NCBI GenBank assembly: GCA_902488725.1
Contig: CABTXO010000026.1
Coordinates: 1-11,134, forward strand
Source of the DNA: an uncultured Bacteroidales bacterium
GTDB lineage: Bacteria > Bacteroidota > Bacteroidia > Bacteroidales > UBA932
Direction: 5' to 3'
Length of the DNA stretch: 11,134 nt
The notes beneath the pieces are model-generated. The model made no database searches, was not told the origin of the DNA, and saw only the letters and a list, made by a program, of their open reading frames with translations. Within the stretch, counting starts at the first letter, position 1; each line of letters starts with the position of its first letter. Positions 1 to 7,509 of the stretch are shown here, piece by piece. The translations under genes were made by a program, and so were the position numbers.

Positions 1-45
1 CGGCACGAGGACGGCCGACAGAAGCAGATGTCTTACAAGCTTCAT
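1..45 (-). CDS. 5' end of an unidentified, probably exported protein (truncated by window edge)
   Basis: On the minus strand an ATG lies at 45-43, 11 bp after the stop of the GH172 gene. It opens a frame reading MKLVRHLLLSAVLVP up to the window edge. The positively charged start (K, R) followed by a hydrophobic stretch looks like the beginning of a signal peptide. The tight spacing suggests it is the third gene of the LacI-GH172 operon, so a further PUL enzyme or binding protein is plausible. Only 15 codons are visible, so the function cannot be named. The start is supported by position and by signal-like composition only. Confidence 0.6.
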   Translation of the reverse strand, partial: MKLVRHLLLSAVLVP

Positions 46-56
46 CTTGCAGGGGC

Positions 57-1223
57 CTAATAGGTCTCAAGGTCTCTCCAGGTCGGGAAGGCGGGGAAGG
101 CGGCATGGGGTTCTGTCTGGTACCAGAACGTGGCCGCGGACATGTCGGAATGCTGCTGCAGGTAGCGCCCGTCGAAACGCCAGCCGAGATCCTGGATGGT
201 CGCCTTGAAGTCTTTCTTGAAGCGGACGGGGTCCATGATGTGCCACCTGTACAGCCCGAAGCGCTCCTGGGAGCGGTAGGTGCCGTCCGGACGGATCACC
301 TGCACCAGTCCGGCATACGGCGTGCAGAATTCGGTGAAGCGGCCGCCGCGGTCGAAGTTGTAGGAGCCGCAGAAATAGTCCTCGGTCCCGGTCGTGCAGA
401 TGGTCGGATACTTCTTGTCTCCGTCGATGAAGAACTTCATCTCGCCTTCACCCCACCAGCCGTTGTTGGTGAGTCCCCAGGTCATGTACACGCCCACGAA
501 CTGGCCCTGGCCTTTGATGCCGTCCACTACCGTGAAATCGGAAGTTTCGTTGTAGCGGGTCCTTCTGAACTGGGTGTGGAAATAGCCTGCATCCTCCGGG
601 ACATCCGTGAGGGTGTAGTCGATCTGGTAGTAGAGGGTCATGGCATCCTTGGGGTTGATATTCTCCATGGTGATCTTGCAGTGCTTGCGGAACGGCATGG
701 ACCAGTAGCAGTTGAAGGCGCTGCCGGGGTTCACGCAGACCGGAAGGGAGACGAGCGGGGAATATTCGTTCCATCCCATGCAGAAGAAGTCCGCGATCGG
801 GCACTCGACGGAAGGAGTCTTCTCGCCGTCCCAGTACATGCGGATGATGGTGTACCGCCATACACCGGTGGGAGTCATCCAAATGTGCTGGATGGCGCCG
901 GGGCCGTCCATCTCGGCGATGGTGATGGTCTCGCCCGGCTCGATGATGATGTACGGGTTCACCTTCCATCCTTCGCCCAGGTCGCGGGCCGCCCAGGAGG
1001 CGTTGTTGACGTTCCGCGTCCGGTTGTCCTTCGGCACGGCCATGGATCCCTTGCCTTTTTCACCCGTGAAGTTTTCGGGGGAAATGGACCGGGTCTCCGC
1101 ATTGGAAATCCGGGAGAGATTTCCGAGGTTCATGTCCAGTCCGTTGAATTCTTTGTTCTGTGCGGATGCGCCCAGGGCGAACAGGGTGCCCAGCAGCGCG
1201 GCAAGGACGTAAGCTGTCTTCAT
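57..1223 (-). CDS. Secreted DUF2961-family glycoside hydrolase (GH172)
   Basis: This 388-residue protein has a clear signal peptide (residues 1-21, cleavage likely after ALGASA), with no lipobox cysteine, so it should be soluble in the periplasm or exported. The mature part matches the DUF2961/GH172 family: GPGAIQHIWMTP (108-119), DFFCMGWNEYSP (145-156), NPGSAFNCYWSMPFRK (165-180), and the family hallmark TTGTEDYF (277-284). Known GH172 enzymes use two glutamates. E281 of the GTED motif is the likely nucleophile and E298 a candidate acid/base, the latter inferred from spacing only. Characterised members act on fructofuranosyl linkages (difructose dianhydride I) or D-arabinofuranosyl linkages, so a furanosidase role is likely but the substrate is unknown. 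Length is normal for the family. Eight cysteines lie between residues 141 and 300. The gene follows the LacI gene by 46 bp on the same strand, with no promoter match between them, which suggests co-transcription. Confidence 0.9.
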   Translation of the reverse strand: MKTAYVLAALLGTLFALGASAQNKEFNGLDMNLGNLSRISNAETRSISPENFTGEKGKGSMAVPKDNRTRNVNNASWAARDLGEGWKVNPYIIIEPGETITIAEMDGPGAIQHIWMTPTGVWRYTIIRMYWDGEKTPSVECPIADFFCMGWNEYSPLVSLPVCVNPGSAFNCYWSMPFRKHCKITMENINPKDAMTLYYQIDYTLTDVPEDAGYFHTQFRRTRYNETSDFTVVDGIKGQGQFVGVYMTWGLTNNGWWGEGEMKFFIDGDKKYPTICTTGTEDYFCGSYNFDRGGRFTEFCTPYAGLVQVIRPDGTYRSQERFGLYRWHIMDPVRFKKDFKATIQDLGWRFDGRYLQQHSDMSAATFWYQTEPHAAFPAFPTWRDLETY

Positions 1224-1269
1224 GATGTCTATTGTTGAATGAGTTGTTTCAGGAATATGCTGAATTGTT

Positions 1270-2307
1270 TTAATGCGAAAGGGGCGGCCGTTTCGAGGAA
1301 ACCTGCACCACGAAGGTGCCGTCCGCCTCCACCTGCTGCGTCAGGCTGTCCTTCGCATGGAGGTGCTCCAGCAGGATTTCGACGGCCTTCTTGGCCATGC
1401 TCTCCAGCGGCTGCATGATGTAGGTCAGCGGAGCGTAGAAGAAGTCGAAGGCGCTGCCGCTGTCGAAGCTGACCACGCCCAGGTCGTCGGGGATGCGGAT
1501 GCCGCGCTCGTTGAGGTAGTACAGGCTCTGCACGGCAATCGAGTTCGTGGCGAAGACCACGGCGTCGGCTCCGTTTTCCAGGAGGGCGTCGACCCCTTTG
1601 CGGCAGCTCTTCTCCATCACCGTGAAATCCACGAACTTGACGTTGATGTCGTCCTTGTGCCCCGCGTCGGTCATCGCCTGCCGGTACCCCTCGGCGCGGT
1701 CCTTCATGTTCGACATGTCGGAGCCGTAGCACAGGAAGCCGATTTTGGAAAAGCCGTTCTTCAGCAGGTGCGCCGTGGCGTCGTAGCCCGACTTCCGGTT
1801 GTTGAGGCAGACGTAGTTCGTCTTGAGCTTGGGAATGTACCGGTCGATGAGCACCAGGGGCACGTCCTTCTCGATCAGCTTGCGTACCGTGTCGTCGGAG
1901 CCGGCGCAGGGGACCAGGATCATGCCGTCCACCTCCTTGCTGAGCATCCGGTCCACCAGTTCGGACAGTTTGGAGGCACTCTCGTCCGAGCTCGCGAACA
2001 GGGCCATGTAGCCCTCGTTCTCCGCATAGGTCTCGATTTGCCGGACGATGTCCGCGAAGAACTGGTTGGAGATGTCCGAGACGATGACTCCGATGGTGTG
2101 GCTGGTTCCGTCACGAAGGCTTTTCGCAAAGCCGTTCGGGGTGTAGTCGAGTTCCCGGGCGACGTTGCGGATACGCTCCGCGACCTCGTCGCTGACCCGG
2201 TACTGCTTCTGCTTTCCGTTCAGGACGAAGGATGCCGTCGCCGGCGAAACGCCGGCCTGCCGGGCGATGTCTTTTAGGGAAACTCCTTTCTTTTTGGCGA
2301 ATGGCAT
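1270..2307 (-). CDS. LacI-family transcriptional regulator
   Basis: This is a 345-residue regulator. It has an N-terminal LacI helix-turn-helix (VSLKDIARQAGVSPATASF, residues 9-27), then a hinge (YTPNGFAKSLRDG, 55-67) in which L64 aligns with the leucine that LacI proteins insert at the central CpG of the operator. The periplasmic-binding-protein-like effector domain begins at TIGVIVSDISNQFF (71-84), and DGMILVPC and GVVSFDSGSAFDFF are typical later segments. It probably binds a sugar or sugar phosphate and controls both this operon and the divergent susC operon. The start at 2307 (ATG) is chosen over an in-frame TTG at 2325 because that TTG lies inside the -7 promoter element, and because family members usually begin a few residues before VSLKDIA. 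The effector cannot be read from the sequence; a sugar released by the neighbouring GH172 enzyme is the natural guess. Confidence 0.92.
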   Translation of the reverse strand: MPFAKKKGVSLKDIARQAGVSPATASFVLNGKQKQYRVSDEVAERIRNVARELDYTPNGFAKSLRDGTSHTIGVIVSDISNQFFADIVRQIETYAENEGYMALFASSDESASKLSELVDRMLSKEVDGMILVPCAGSDDTVRKLIEKDVPLVLIDRYIPKLKTNYVCLNNRKSGYDATAHLLKNGFSKIGFLCYGSDMSNMKDRAEGYRQAMTDAGHKDDINVKFVDFTVMEKSCRKGVDALLENGADAVVFATNSIAVQSLYYLNERGIRIPDDLGVVSFDSGSAFDFFYAPLTYIMQPLESMAKKAVEILLEHLHAKDSLTQQVEADGTFVVQVSSKRPPLSH

Positions 2308-2322
2308 GCTAAATTGTTTTTG

Positions 2323-2353
2323 CAAATTTATGTATAAAAAGTGAAAATCAAAA
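2323..2353 (-). promoter_or_regulatory. Bacteroides-type promoter of the LacI regulator gene
   Basis: Read on the minus strand, TAAATTTG (2330-2323) matches the Bacteroides -7 consensus TAnnTTTG exactly. TTTTG (2353-2349) lies 18 bp upstream of it as a -33 element, just short of the usual spacing of about 19-21 bp. The predicted transcript would start near 2315-2317, giving a leader of only about 10 nt before the ATG at 2307. A TTTGCAAA palindrome (2319-2326) overlaps the -7 element and could be a weak autoregulatory site, but it lacks the central CG expected for a LacI-type operator. Consensus match only. Confidence 0.6.
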
Positions 2354-2393
2354 GAGTGTTTTCAGCAGCCGGCAAAAAATTTCCCCGGTTTCC

Positions 2394-2424
2394 TTGGAAA
2401 ATTGCAGCAATGTTCGTTAATTTG
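2394..2424 (+). promoter_or_regulatory. Candidate promoter of the susC operon (distal)
   Basis: TTG at 2394-2396 is followed after 20 bp by TTAATTTG (2417-2424). The latter matches the -7 consensus TAnnTTTG in seven of eight expected positions with correct spacing to the -33 TTG. A transcript would start near 2430 and carry a leader of about 120 nt. The -7 match is one base short of perfect, but this is the only candidate upstream of susC with both elements. Confidence 0.4.
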
Positions 2425-2462
2425 CATGGAAAAACACGAAAATATCCTCAAGATAACCCTTT

Positions 2463-2470
2463 TATTTTTG
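2463..2470 (+). promoter_or_regulatory. Candidate -7 element of the susC operon (proximal)
   Basis: TATTTTTG matches the Bacteroides -7 consensus exactly, but no TTG is found at the expected -33 distance (around 2438-2443), and the stretch is T-rich, which raises the chance of a coincidental match. If it is used, transcription would begin near 2476 and the palindrome at 2491-2502 would fall about 15-27 bp downstream, a classical repressor position. Confidence 0.3.
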
Positions 2471-2490
2471 TTTTTTTCACTGATAGCCAA

Positions 2491-2502
2491 TAAATCGATT
2501 TA
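2491..2502. promoter_or_regulatory. Candidate LacI-family operator (12-bp perfect palindrome)
   Basis: TAAATCGATTTA is a perfect inverted repeat with a central CG. LacI-family repressors typically bind such symmetric sites, with the hinge leucine inserted at the central CpG. It lies 48 bp before the susC start codon, in the intergenic region shared with the divergent LacI gene, and downstream of both candidate susC promoters, so binding would block transcription. It is the best operator candidate in the window. Binding itself is inferred. Confidence 0.55.
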
Positions 2503-2550
2503 GCATAAATACTGATTTTTCAGACGAAAATCTTTAACCTTTTTCATTTT

Positions 2551-5500
2551 ATGGAACCATCTTTCGAGTCTAACAAGAAGTCGGCGGCGTTGGCTGGACC
2601 CCTTGTCCATGCCCTTGTTGCCTTCCTGATGTTTGTCCTGCCGCTTGCCGGCCATGCGCAGACATTGAAGATCTCCGGAACGGTCACGGATGCGGTCACA
2701 GGCGAACCTGTGATCTCCGCCGGAGTCATGCTCAAGGCTTCCAACATCGGAACGGTCACCAGCGTCAGCGGTGAGTACACCATTTCCGTTACGGACCCCG
2801 AGGGAATCCTCGTGGTTTCGGCCATCGGCTACAAGTCCCAGGAAGTCCCCATCAACGGAAGAGGCGTCATCAATTTCAAGCTGGAAATGGATTCCGAATC
2901 GCTTGAAGATGCGGTGGTCATCGGTTACGGTACGCAGAAAAAGGCGACCATCACCGGCTCTCTGACCCAGGTTGACACGAAAATCCTGAAACAGTCCGCG
3001 GCTCCTTCGCTCTCCAACTCCCTCGGCGGTGTCATGCCGGGTGTCATCACGCGGCAGAGCAGCGGCGAGCCCGGCTACGACGGGGCCACCATCCTCATCC
3101 GCGGTCTGGGTACCTGGGTGAATGCAGCCCCGCTGATTCTCGTGGACGGAGTGGAACGGGACATCAACCTCATCAACACCGATGAAATCGCTTCCTTCTC
3201 CATCCTGAAGGACGCTTCCGCGACTGCCGTGTACGGTATGCGCGGAGCCAACGGCGTCATCCTCATCACGACCAAGAAAGGCGAGGTCGGCAAGCCGAAG
3301 ATCCAGCTCCGGATGGAGGCCACGGACCTCCGCGGCATCCGTTTCCCGAATTACATCAAGGGCTACGAATTCGCCAACCTGATGAACGAGGCTTGTACCG
3401 TCGGCGGGGTGGCGATTCCCTGGTCCGACGAAGAAATCGAACGTTTCCGCGACCAGTCCGACCCGTACAACTATCCGAGCGTGGACTGGACCGAAGAGAC
3501 CTTGCGGAAGAATGCCTTCCAGACCATCAACACCCTGTCCGTCACGGGCGGTAACGAAACGGTGCGCTACTACGTCAGCCTGGGCTTCACCTCCCAGAGC
3601 GGTCTGTTCAAGCAGGACCCTTCCTATAACTACCGCACGAACTCCCTCTCGCAGCGCTACAACTTCCGCTCGAATGCGGACATCAACCTCACCAAGAATT
3701 TCTCCCTGTCCCTCGGCTTGGCGGAAATCATCGAGGACCGCACCTATCCCGGAACTCCTGCAGGCGTGATATTCAATTCCCTCCGCGTGACCTCGCCGAT
3801 TTCCTTCCCCATCCGGAACCCGGACGGAACCTTCGGCGGCGGCAACACTTCCTACGAATGGATCAGTCCCTACATCTACGCGACCAACAGTGGATTCTCA
3901 AAGCAGTTCCGTTCCACTACGCAGGGTACGGTCGGCGCCAAGTGGGACCTGAGCCACCTCATCACCCCGGGTCTCCAGCTCGAAGGCAACTTCGCCTACG
4001 ACCATTTTTACTTCAACGAAGTCACCCGGAACAAGCAGCCCTTGATCAAGAAGTTCCTCGGGACGGATCCCGTCACGGGCGAGGACCGCTACACCATCAT
4101 CAAGGACGAGACGGCCATGGGCTACCGCATCGCGTTCAACGTGTCCAACCGCGCCTACTACTACGACCTGCGGTTGAACTACAACCGGACCTTCAACAAG
4201 CACAACGTCGGCGCCATGGCGATGTTCAACCGGCGTGACTACAAGGATCTCACCGCCGGTTCTTCGACGGCGAACCTGCCGGACCGTCGTCAAGGCTGGG
4301 CGGGCCGCGTCACCTACAACTTCGCGCAGAAATACCTGTTCGACTTCAACTTCGGCTACAACGGCTCCGAGAACTTCGCCCGCGGCCACCGCTACGGCTT
4401 CTTCCCGGCATGGTCTGCAGGCTGGGTGCCCACCGAGGAAAACTTCTGGCACATCGGCTGGATCAACCACCTCAAGATCAGGGGTTCCTACGGTCTGGTC
4501 GGCAACGACTCGGTCGGCGGCGAGCGCTTCTTCTACATGTCCACGGTGAACAAGAATGCCAACGGCTACCTCTTCGGCGATTCGCAGAACTGGTACAATG
4601 GCATGGCGGAACTCCAGATGGGGTCGCCGGACGCCACATGGGAAGTGTCCCACAAGTCGGACGTCGGTCTCGACCTGGAACTTTTCAACCGCCGGGTCCG
4701 CATCGCGGCTGACTACTTCTATGAATATCGCGACCAGATTCTCCTCCAGCGTGCGCAGATTCCCGACATCATGGGCGCCGCCTGGGGCGACACTCCCTGG
4801 GCCAACCTCGGTATCATGAAGAACCGCGGTGTGGACGGCCAGATCGAAATCACGAACACCACCCGGGGCGGCTTCTACTATTCGCTCCGCGGCAATGTGA
4901 CCTACGCCAAGAACACCATCGTCGAGGACGACACCGCGAAGGCACTCTACGACTACCAGAACACCCGCGGAACCTCGAGCGGCCAGCTGCTCGGTTACGT
5001 GGCCGAAGGGCTCTTCCAGTCGCAGGAGGAAATCGACAACAGTCCGAAACAGGAACTGGGAACCTACACCGTCGGCGACATCAAGTACAAGGACCTCAAC
5101 GGAGACGGCGTCATCAACGCCTACGACCGGACCTGGATCGGCTTCGCCCGCGAACCGCAGGTGATGTTCGGCTTCGGCTTTACCTTCGCCTGGAAGGGCT
5201 TCGATCTGTCCCTGAACTTCACGGGGACCGCCCGGACCGACCTGCTGATCGACTCTTCCAGCATGTGGCCCTTCCTCCTCGACTATCCGGGCTACAACGT
5301 GCTCCGGGAATATTACGACAACCGGTTCATTCCCGGCGGCGACAACGCCAACGCCAAGTACCCGGTCGTCCACAACGGCACATCCTCCAACAACTACACG
5401 ATCAACACGCTCTATCAGCACGACGCTTCCTATGTCAAGCTGAAGACTGCGGAATTCGGATACAATTTCCCGAAACACATCTATTCCAAGCTGGGAGCCA

Positions 5501-5643
5501 CGTCCATGCGGCTCTTCGTCAACGGCAACAACCTCTTCAGCCTGGACAAGATCAAAATCATGGATCCCGAATCCAACCACCTCGGCGCGGCCACCTATCC
5601 CACGCAGCGGGCGTTGACCATCGGTTTCCAACTGGGTTTCTAG
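2551..5643 (+). CDS. SusC-like TonB-dependent outer-membrane glycan transporter
   Basis: This 1030-residue protein has the full SusC/RagA architecture. A signal peptide ends about GHA36|Q37. A carboxypeptidase-regulatory-like domain (about 38-112, ISGTVTDAVTGEPV) follows directly, with no STN signalling domain. Next come the TonB-box region (118-131, around EDAVVIGYGTQKK), the plug (about 145-245, including SNSLGGVMPGV, LIRGLGT, PLILVDGV and SILKDASATAVYG, ending GVILITTKKG), and a long beta-barrel ending in an aromatic residue (F1030), as BAM substrates do. A calcium-loop-like segment DLNGDGVINAYD (848-859) is typical of the family. It imports oligosaccharides across the outer membrane, powered by TonB, with a SusD lipoprotein as lid. 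The ATG at 2551 is preceded by an AT-rich leader without Shine-Dalgarno. It is the first gene of a four-gene operon; SusD follows after 13 bp. The substrate cannot be deduced from SusC alone. Confidence 0.96.
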   Translation: MEPSFESNKKSAALAGPLVHALVAFLMFVLPLAGHAQTLKISGTVTDAVTGEPVISAGVMLKASNIGTVTSVSGEYTISVTDPEGILVVSAIGYKSQEVPINGRGVINFKLEMDSESLEDAVVIGYGTQKKATITGSLTQVDTKILKQSAAPSLSNSLGGVMPGVITRQSSGEPGYDGATILIRGLGTWVNAAPLILVDGVERDINLINTDEIASFSILKDASATAVYGMRGANGVILITTKKGEVGKPKIQLRMEATDLRGIRFPNYIKGYEFANLMNEACTVGGVAIPWSDEEIERFRDQSDPYNYPSVDWTEETLRKNAFQTINTLSVTGGNETVRYYVSLGFTSQSGLFKQDPSYNYRTNSLSQRYNFRSNADINLTKNFSLSLGLAEIIEDRTYPGTPAGVIFNSLRVTSPISFPIRNPDGTFGGGNTSYEWISPYIYATNSGFSKQFRSTTQGTVGAKWDLSHLITPGLQLEGNFAYDHFYFNEVTRNKQPLIKKFLGTDPVTGEDRYTIIKDETAMGYRIAFNVSNRAYYYDLRLNYNRTFNKHNVGAMAMFNRRDYKDLTAGSSTANLPDRRQGWAGRVTYNFAQKYLFDFNFGYNGSENFARGHRYGFFPAWSAGWVPTEENFWHIGWINHLKIRGSYGLVGNDSVGGERFFYMSTVNKNANGYLFGDSQNWYNGMAELQMGSPDATWEVSHKSDVGLDLELFNRRVRIAADYFYEYRDQILLQRAQIPDIMGAAWGDTPWANLGIMKNRGVDGQIEITNTTRGGFYYSLRGNVTYAKNTIVEDDTAKALYDYQNTRGTSSGQLLGYVAEGLFQSQEEIDNSPKQELGTYTVGDIKYKDLNGDGVINAYDRTWIGFAREPQVMFGFGFTFAWKGFDLSLNFTGTARTDLLIDSSSMWPFLLDYPGYNVLREYYDNRFIPGGDNANAKYPVVHNGTSSNNYTINTLYQHDASYVKLKTAEFGYNFPKHIYSKLGATSMRLFVNGNNLFSLDKIKIMDPESNHLGAATYPTQRALTIGFQLGF

Positions 5644-5656
5644 CAAGTTCGTGAAC

Positions 5657-7507
5657 ATGAAAAACAATTTGATCAGAATACTTTGGATCCTGGCGCTGTG
5701 CTTCCCGAGCGTTGCCTGTGACAAGTTCCTGGACATGTCTCCGGACGAGAATCTCACGATTCCGGAGGTGTTCCAGAACCGCATCTACACGCGCGACTTC
5801 CTGACGCACACCTATTCCTGGATCCCGACAGAAGCCAACATGGCGGACGACGGGGGTGCCTGGCGCAACCCGTACACCGCCGGCTCCGACGAGATGGAAT
5901 GTGCCTACGGCGGTGCATACGCCCATCAGATCAACAACGGCGGTTGGAACCCCACCGACATCTCCCGGACCCAGATCTGGCCGGAGTCCTACATGGCACT
6001 CCGGAAAGTGAACATGTTCCTGGAGAATGTGGACAACAGCCCTGCCTCCGCCGACGAAATCCGTCACTGGACCGGCGAGGCATATTTCCTGCGGGCCTGG
6101 TTCCATTTCCTGGTGTTCCGCGCCTACGGTGCGATTCCGCTGGTGGACCACGCCTTCGACCCGAATGAAGACATGATGGCCGTGCGCCGGTCTCCGGCCG
6201 ACGAAGTGGTCGCCTTCATCGTGGCGGACTGCGACCGGGCGATGGAATATCTTTCCGACACAGACCGCTGGCCTTCCACCGACACGGGGCGCGCCACCCG
6301 GGTAGGCGCGCTGGGACTGAAATCCCGCGCCCTCCTTTACATCGCTTCTCCGCTGTACAACGGCGACCCGCTCTTTGCGGAACTCAAGGATCCGATCGAC
6401 GGCACTCCGCTCATCTCCCAGGTCTATGACAAGGAGAAATGGAAGGCCGCCGCGGATGCCGCGAAGGAATGCATCCGGCAGTCCGAGGCATCTGGCTACG
6501 GCCTGTACGACAAGACTCCCGAGGACCCCGTCAAGAACTACCAGAACATCTTCAACGACAACTGGAACAAGGAAATCCTCTGGGCAAAGAACATCGGCAC
6601 CTATGAGCACATGCTCAACTGCTCGGACCCGGTCTCCTTCGGCTGCTTCTCCATCCTCAACCCGACCCAGGAAATGGTCGACGCCTATGAGATGGAAGAC
6701 GGTTCGACCCCCATCACGGGCTACACGCAGGACGGGATGGTCCCGATCATCAATCCGAAATCCGGCTACCGCGAGGACGGCTTCACCACCGAAGCCCGCG
6801 AAGGCCGCTGGTTGAAGGGAGTCTCCAACATGTACGTCGGACGGGAACCGCGCTTCTACGCCTCCATCAATTTTGCTGGCTCGCTCTGGAAGACCACGCG
6901 TGCCTCCAACTGGACTGAACCGCACATCAACGAATTCTGGTTCAAGGGAATGGACGGCAAGAACAACGCCGGCTCCGATTACTGCAAGACCGGCTACCTG
7001 ATGAAGAAGCTGCACTACCCGACCCGGATTCCCTGGCAGTACACGCCACAGATGATGTGGGTGTACATCCGCCTGGGCGAAATCTACCTCAATGCAGCGG
7101 AAGCCATCAATGAATATTACGGCCCGGCCGATGCCTATTCCTATGTCAACGCCATCCGCAAGCGGGCTGGCCTGCCGGATCTCCCCGCCGGGCTGAGCCA
7201 GGAGCAGATGCGCGACCGCATCAAGCATGAGCGCCGGATCGAACTCGCCTTCGAGGTCCACCGGTTCTTCGACACCCGCAGATGGCTGGAAGGACCCCGG
7301 ACGCAGGGCATCCCGATCCATTCCATGGACATCTATGCGGGTGAATACCAGCAGGATCCGGCCTTCTACAAGCGCATCAAGGTGGAGAATCGCGTGTTCG
7401 AATCGCCGAAGCACTATTTTCTGCCCATCGAGCAGGACGAGATCGACAAGCACCAGAACCGGGAGCTTGTGCAGAATCTCGGATGGACCACCCTTGTCAA
7501 ACAGTAA
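5657..7507 (+). CDS. SusD-like glycan-binding lipoprotein, first copy
   Basis: This 616-residue SusD/RagB lipoprotein has a signal peptide with a lipobox ending SVA|C21, after which the mature protein is lipid-anchored at the cell surface. SusD hallmarks are [11 protein letters not shown] (141-151) with YGAIPLVDHAF (157-167) in the N-terminal TPR part, and [15 protein letters not shown] with NAIRKRAGLP (from about 475) and ERRIELAFEVHRFFDTRRW (from about 525) in the C-terminal part. It should cap the SusC pore and hold the glycan during import. The ATG at 5657 is preferred to the GTG at 5651: it gives a normal MKNN signal start and 13 bp after the susC stop. The gene is longer than SusD itself (about 550 residues). 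It is a close paralogue of the next gene, by eye around 70% identical over its whole length, with the strongest divergence at residues 50-115. Confidence 0.95.
   Translation: MKNNLIRILWILALCFPSVACDKFLDMSPDENLTIPEVFQNRIYTRDFLTHTYSWIPTEANMADDGGAWRNPYTAGSDEMECAYGGAYAHQINNGGWNPTDISRTQIWPESYMALRKVNMFLENVDNSPASADEIRHWTGEAYFLRAWFHFLVFRAYGAIPLVDHAFDPNEDMMAVRRSPADEVVAFIVADCDRAMEYLSDTDRWPSTDTGRATRVGALGLKSRALLYIASPLYNGDPLFAELKDPIDGTPLISQVYDKEKWKAAADAAKECIRQSEASGYGLYDKTPEDPVKNYQNIFNDNWNKEILWAKNIGTYEHMLNCSDPVSFGCFSILNPTQEMVDAYEMEDGSTPITGYTQDGMVPIINPKSGYREDGFTTEAREGRWLKGVSNMYVGREPRFYASINFAGSLWKTTRASNWTEPHINEFWFKGMDGKNNAGSDYCKTGYLMKKLHYPTRIPWQYTPQMMWVYIRLGEIYLNAAEAINEYYGPADAYSYVNAIRKRAGLPDLPAGLSQEQMRDRIKHERRIELAFEVHRFFDTRRWLEGPRTQGIPIHSMDIYAGEYQQDPAFYKRIKVENRVFESPKHYFLPIEQDEIDKHQNRELVQNLGWTTLVKQ
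6530..6576 (+). repeat. 47-bp exact direct repeat between the two susD genes (copy 1)
   Basis: The segment encoding [16 protein letters not shown] is identical base for base with 8359-8405 in the second susD copy, including silent positions. The 1829-bp offset is the same as for the other shared tracts. Confidence 0.85.
6952..7017 (+). repeat. 66-bp direct repeat with one mismatch between the susD genes (copy 1)
   Basis: This tract encodes [22 protein letters not shown] and matches 8781-8846 in the second copy except for one silent base (t at 6979, c at 8808). It is the longest near-identical DNA stretch shared by the paralogues. Confidence 0.85.
7347..7383 (+). repeat. 37-bp exact direct repeat between the two susD genes (copy 1)
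   Basis: This tract encodes [12 protein letters not shown] and is identical to 9176-9212 in the second copy. Confidence 0.85.
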
Positions 7508-7509
7508 TT

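Noticed and set aside
105..1238. Plus-strand open frame of 377 residues opposite the GH172 gene
   Set aside because: It mirrors the GH172 codons and has no recognisable domains, whereas the minus-strand frame has a signal peptide and family motifs.
2308..2325. TTG start for the LacI gene, adding six residues
   Set aside because: The TTG lies within the exact -7 promoter element, and the ATG at 2307 gives the usual short lead-in to the helix-turn-helix.
2319..2326. TTTGCAAA palindrome as LacI autoregulatory operator
   Set aside because: Eight bases, GC rather than CG centre, and largely explained by the -7 promoter element it overlaps.
2389..2411. Short inverted repeats TTTCC/GGAAA (2389-2400) and ATTGC/GCAAT (2401-2411) as further operators
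   Set aside because: Arms are only 5 bp, and neither has the central CG expected of a LacI-type site. The first overlaps the -33 region, so a role is possible but not supported.
5651..5656. GTG start two codons upstream of the first susD ATG
   Set aside because: The ATG at 5657 gives a standard lipoprotein signal peptide; the GTG adds only two residues without support.
3898..5784. Long minus-strand open frame of 628 residues opposite susC (and similar long frames opposite the susD genes and fucI)
   Set aside because: Composition is low-complexity (V, E, G, D, R-rich) and resembles no family. These are antisense shadows typical of GC-rich coding DNA, lying over confidently identified genes.
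7483..7509. Earlier ATG for the second susD, overlapping the first
   Set aside because: It would place nine extra residues (MDHPCQTVI) before an otherwise perfect lipoprotein signal peptide.
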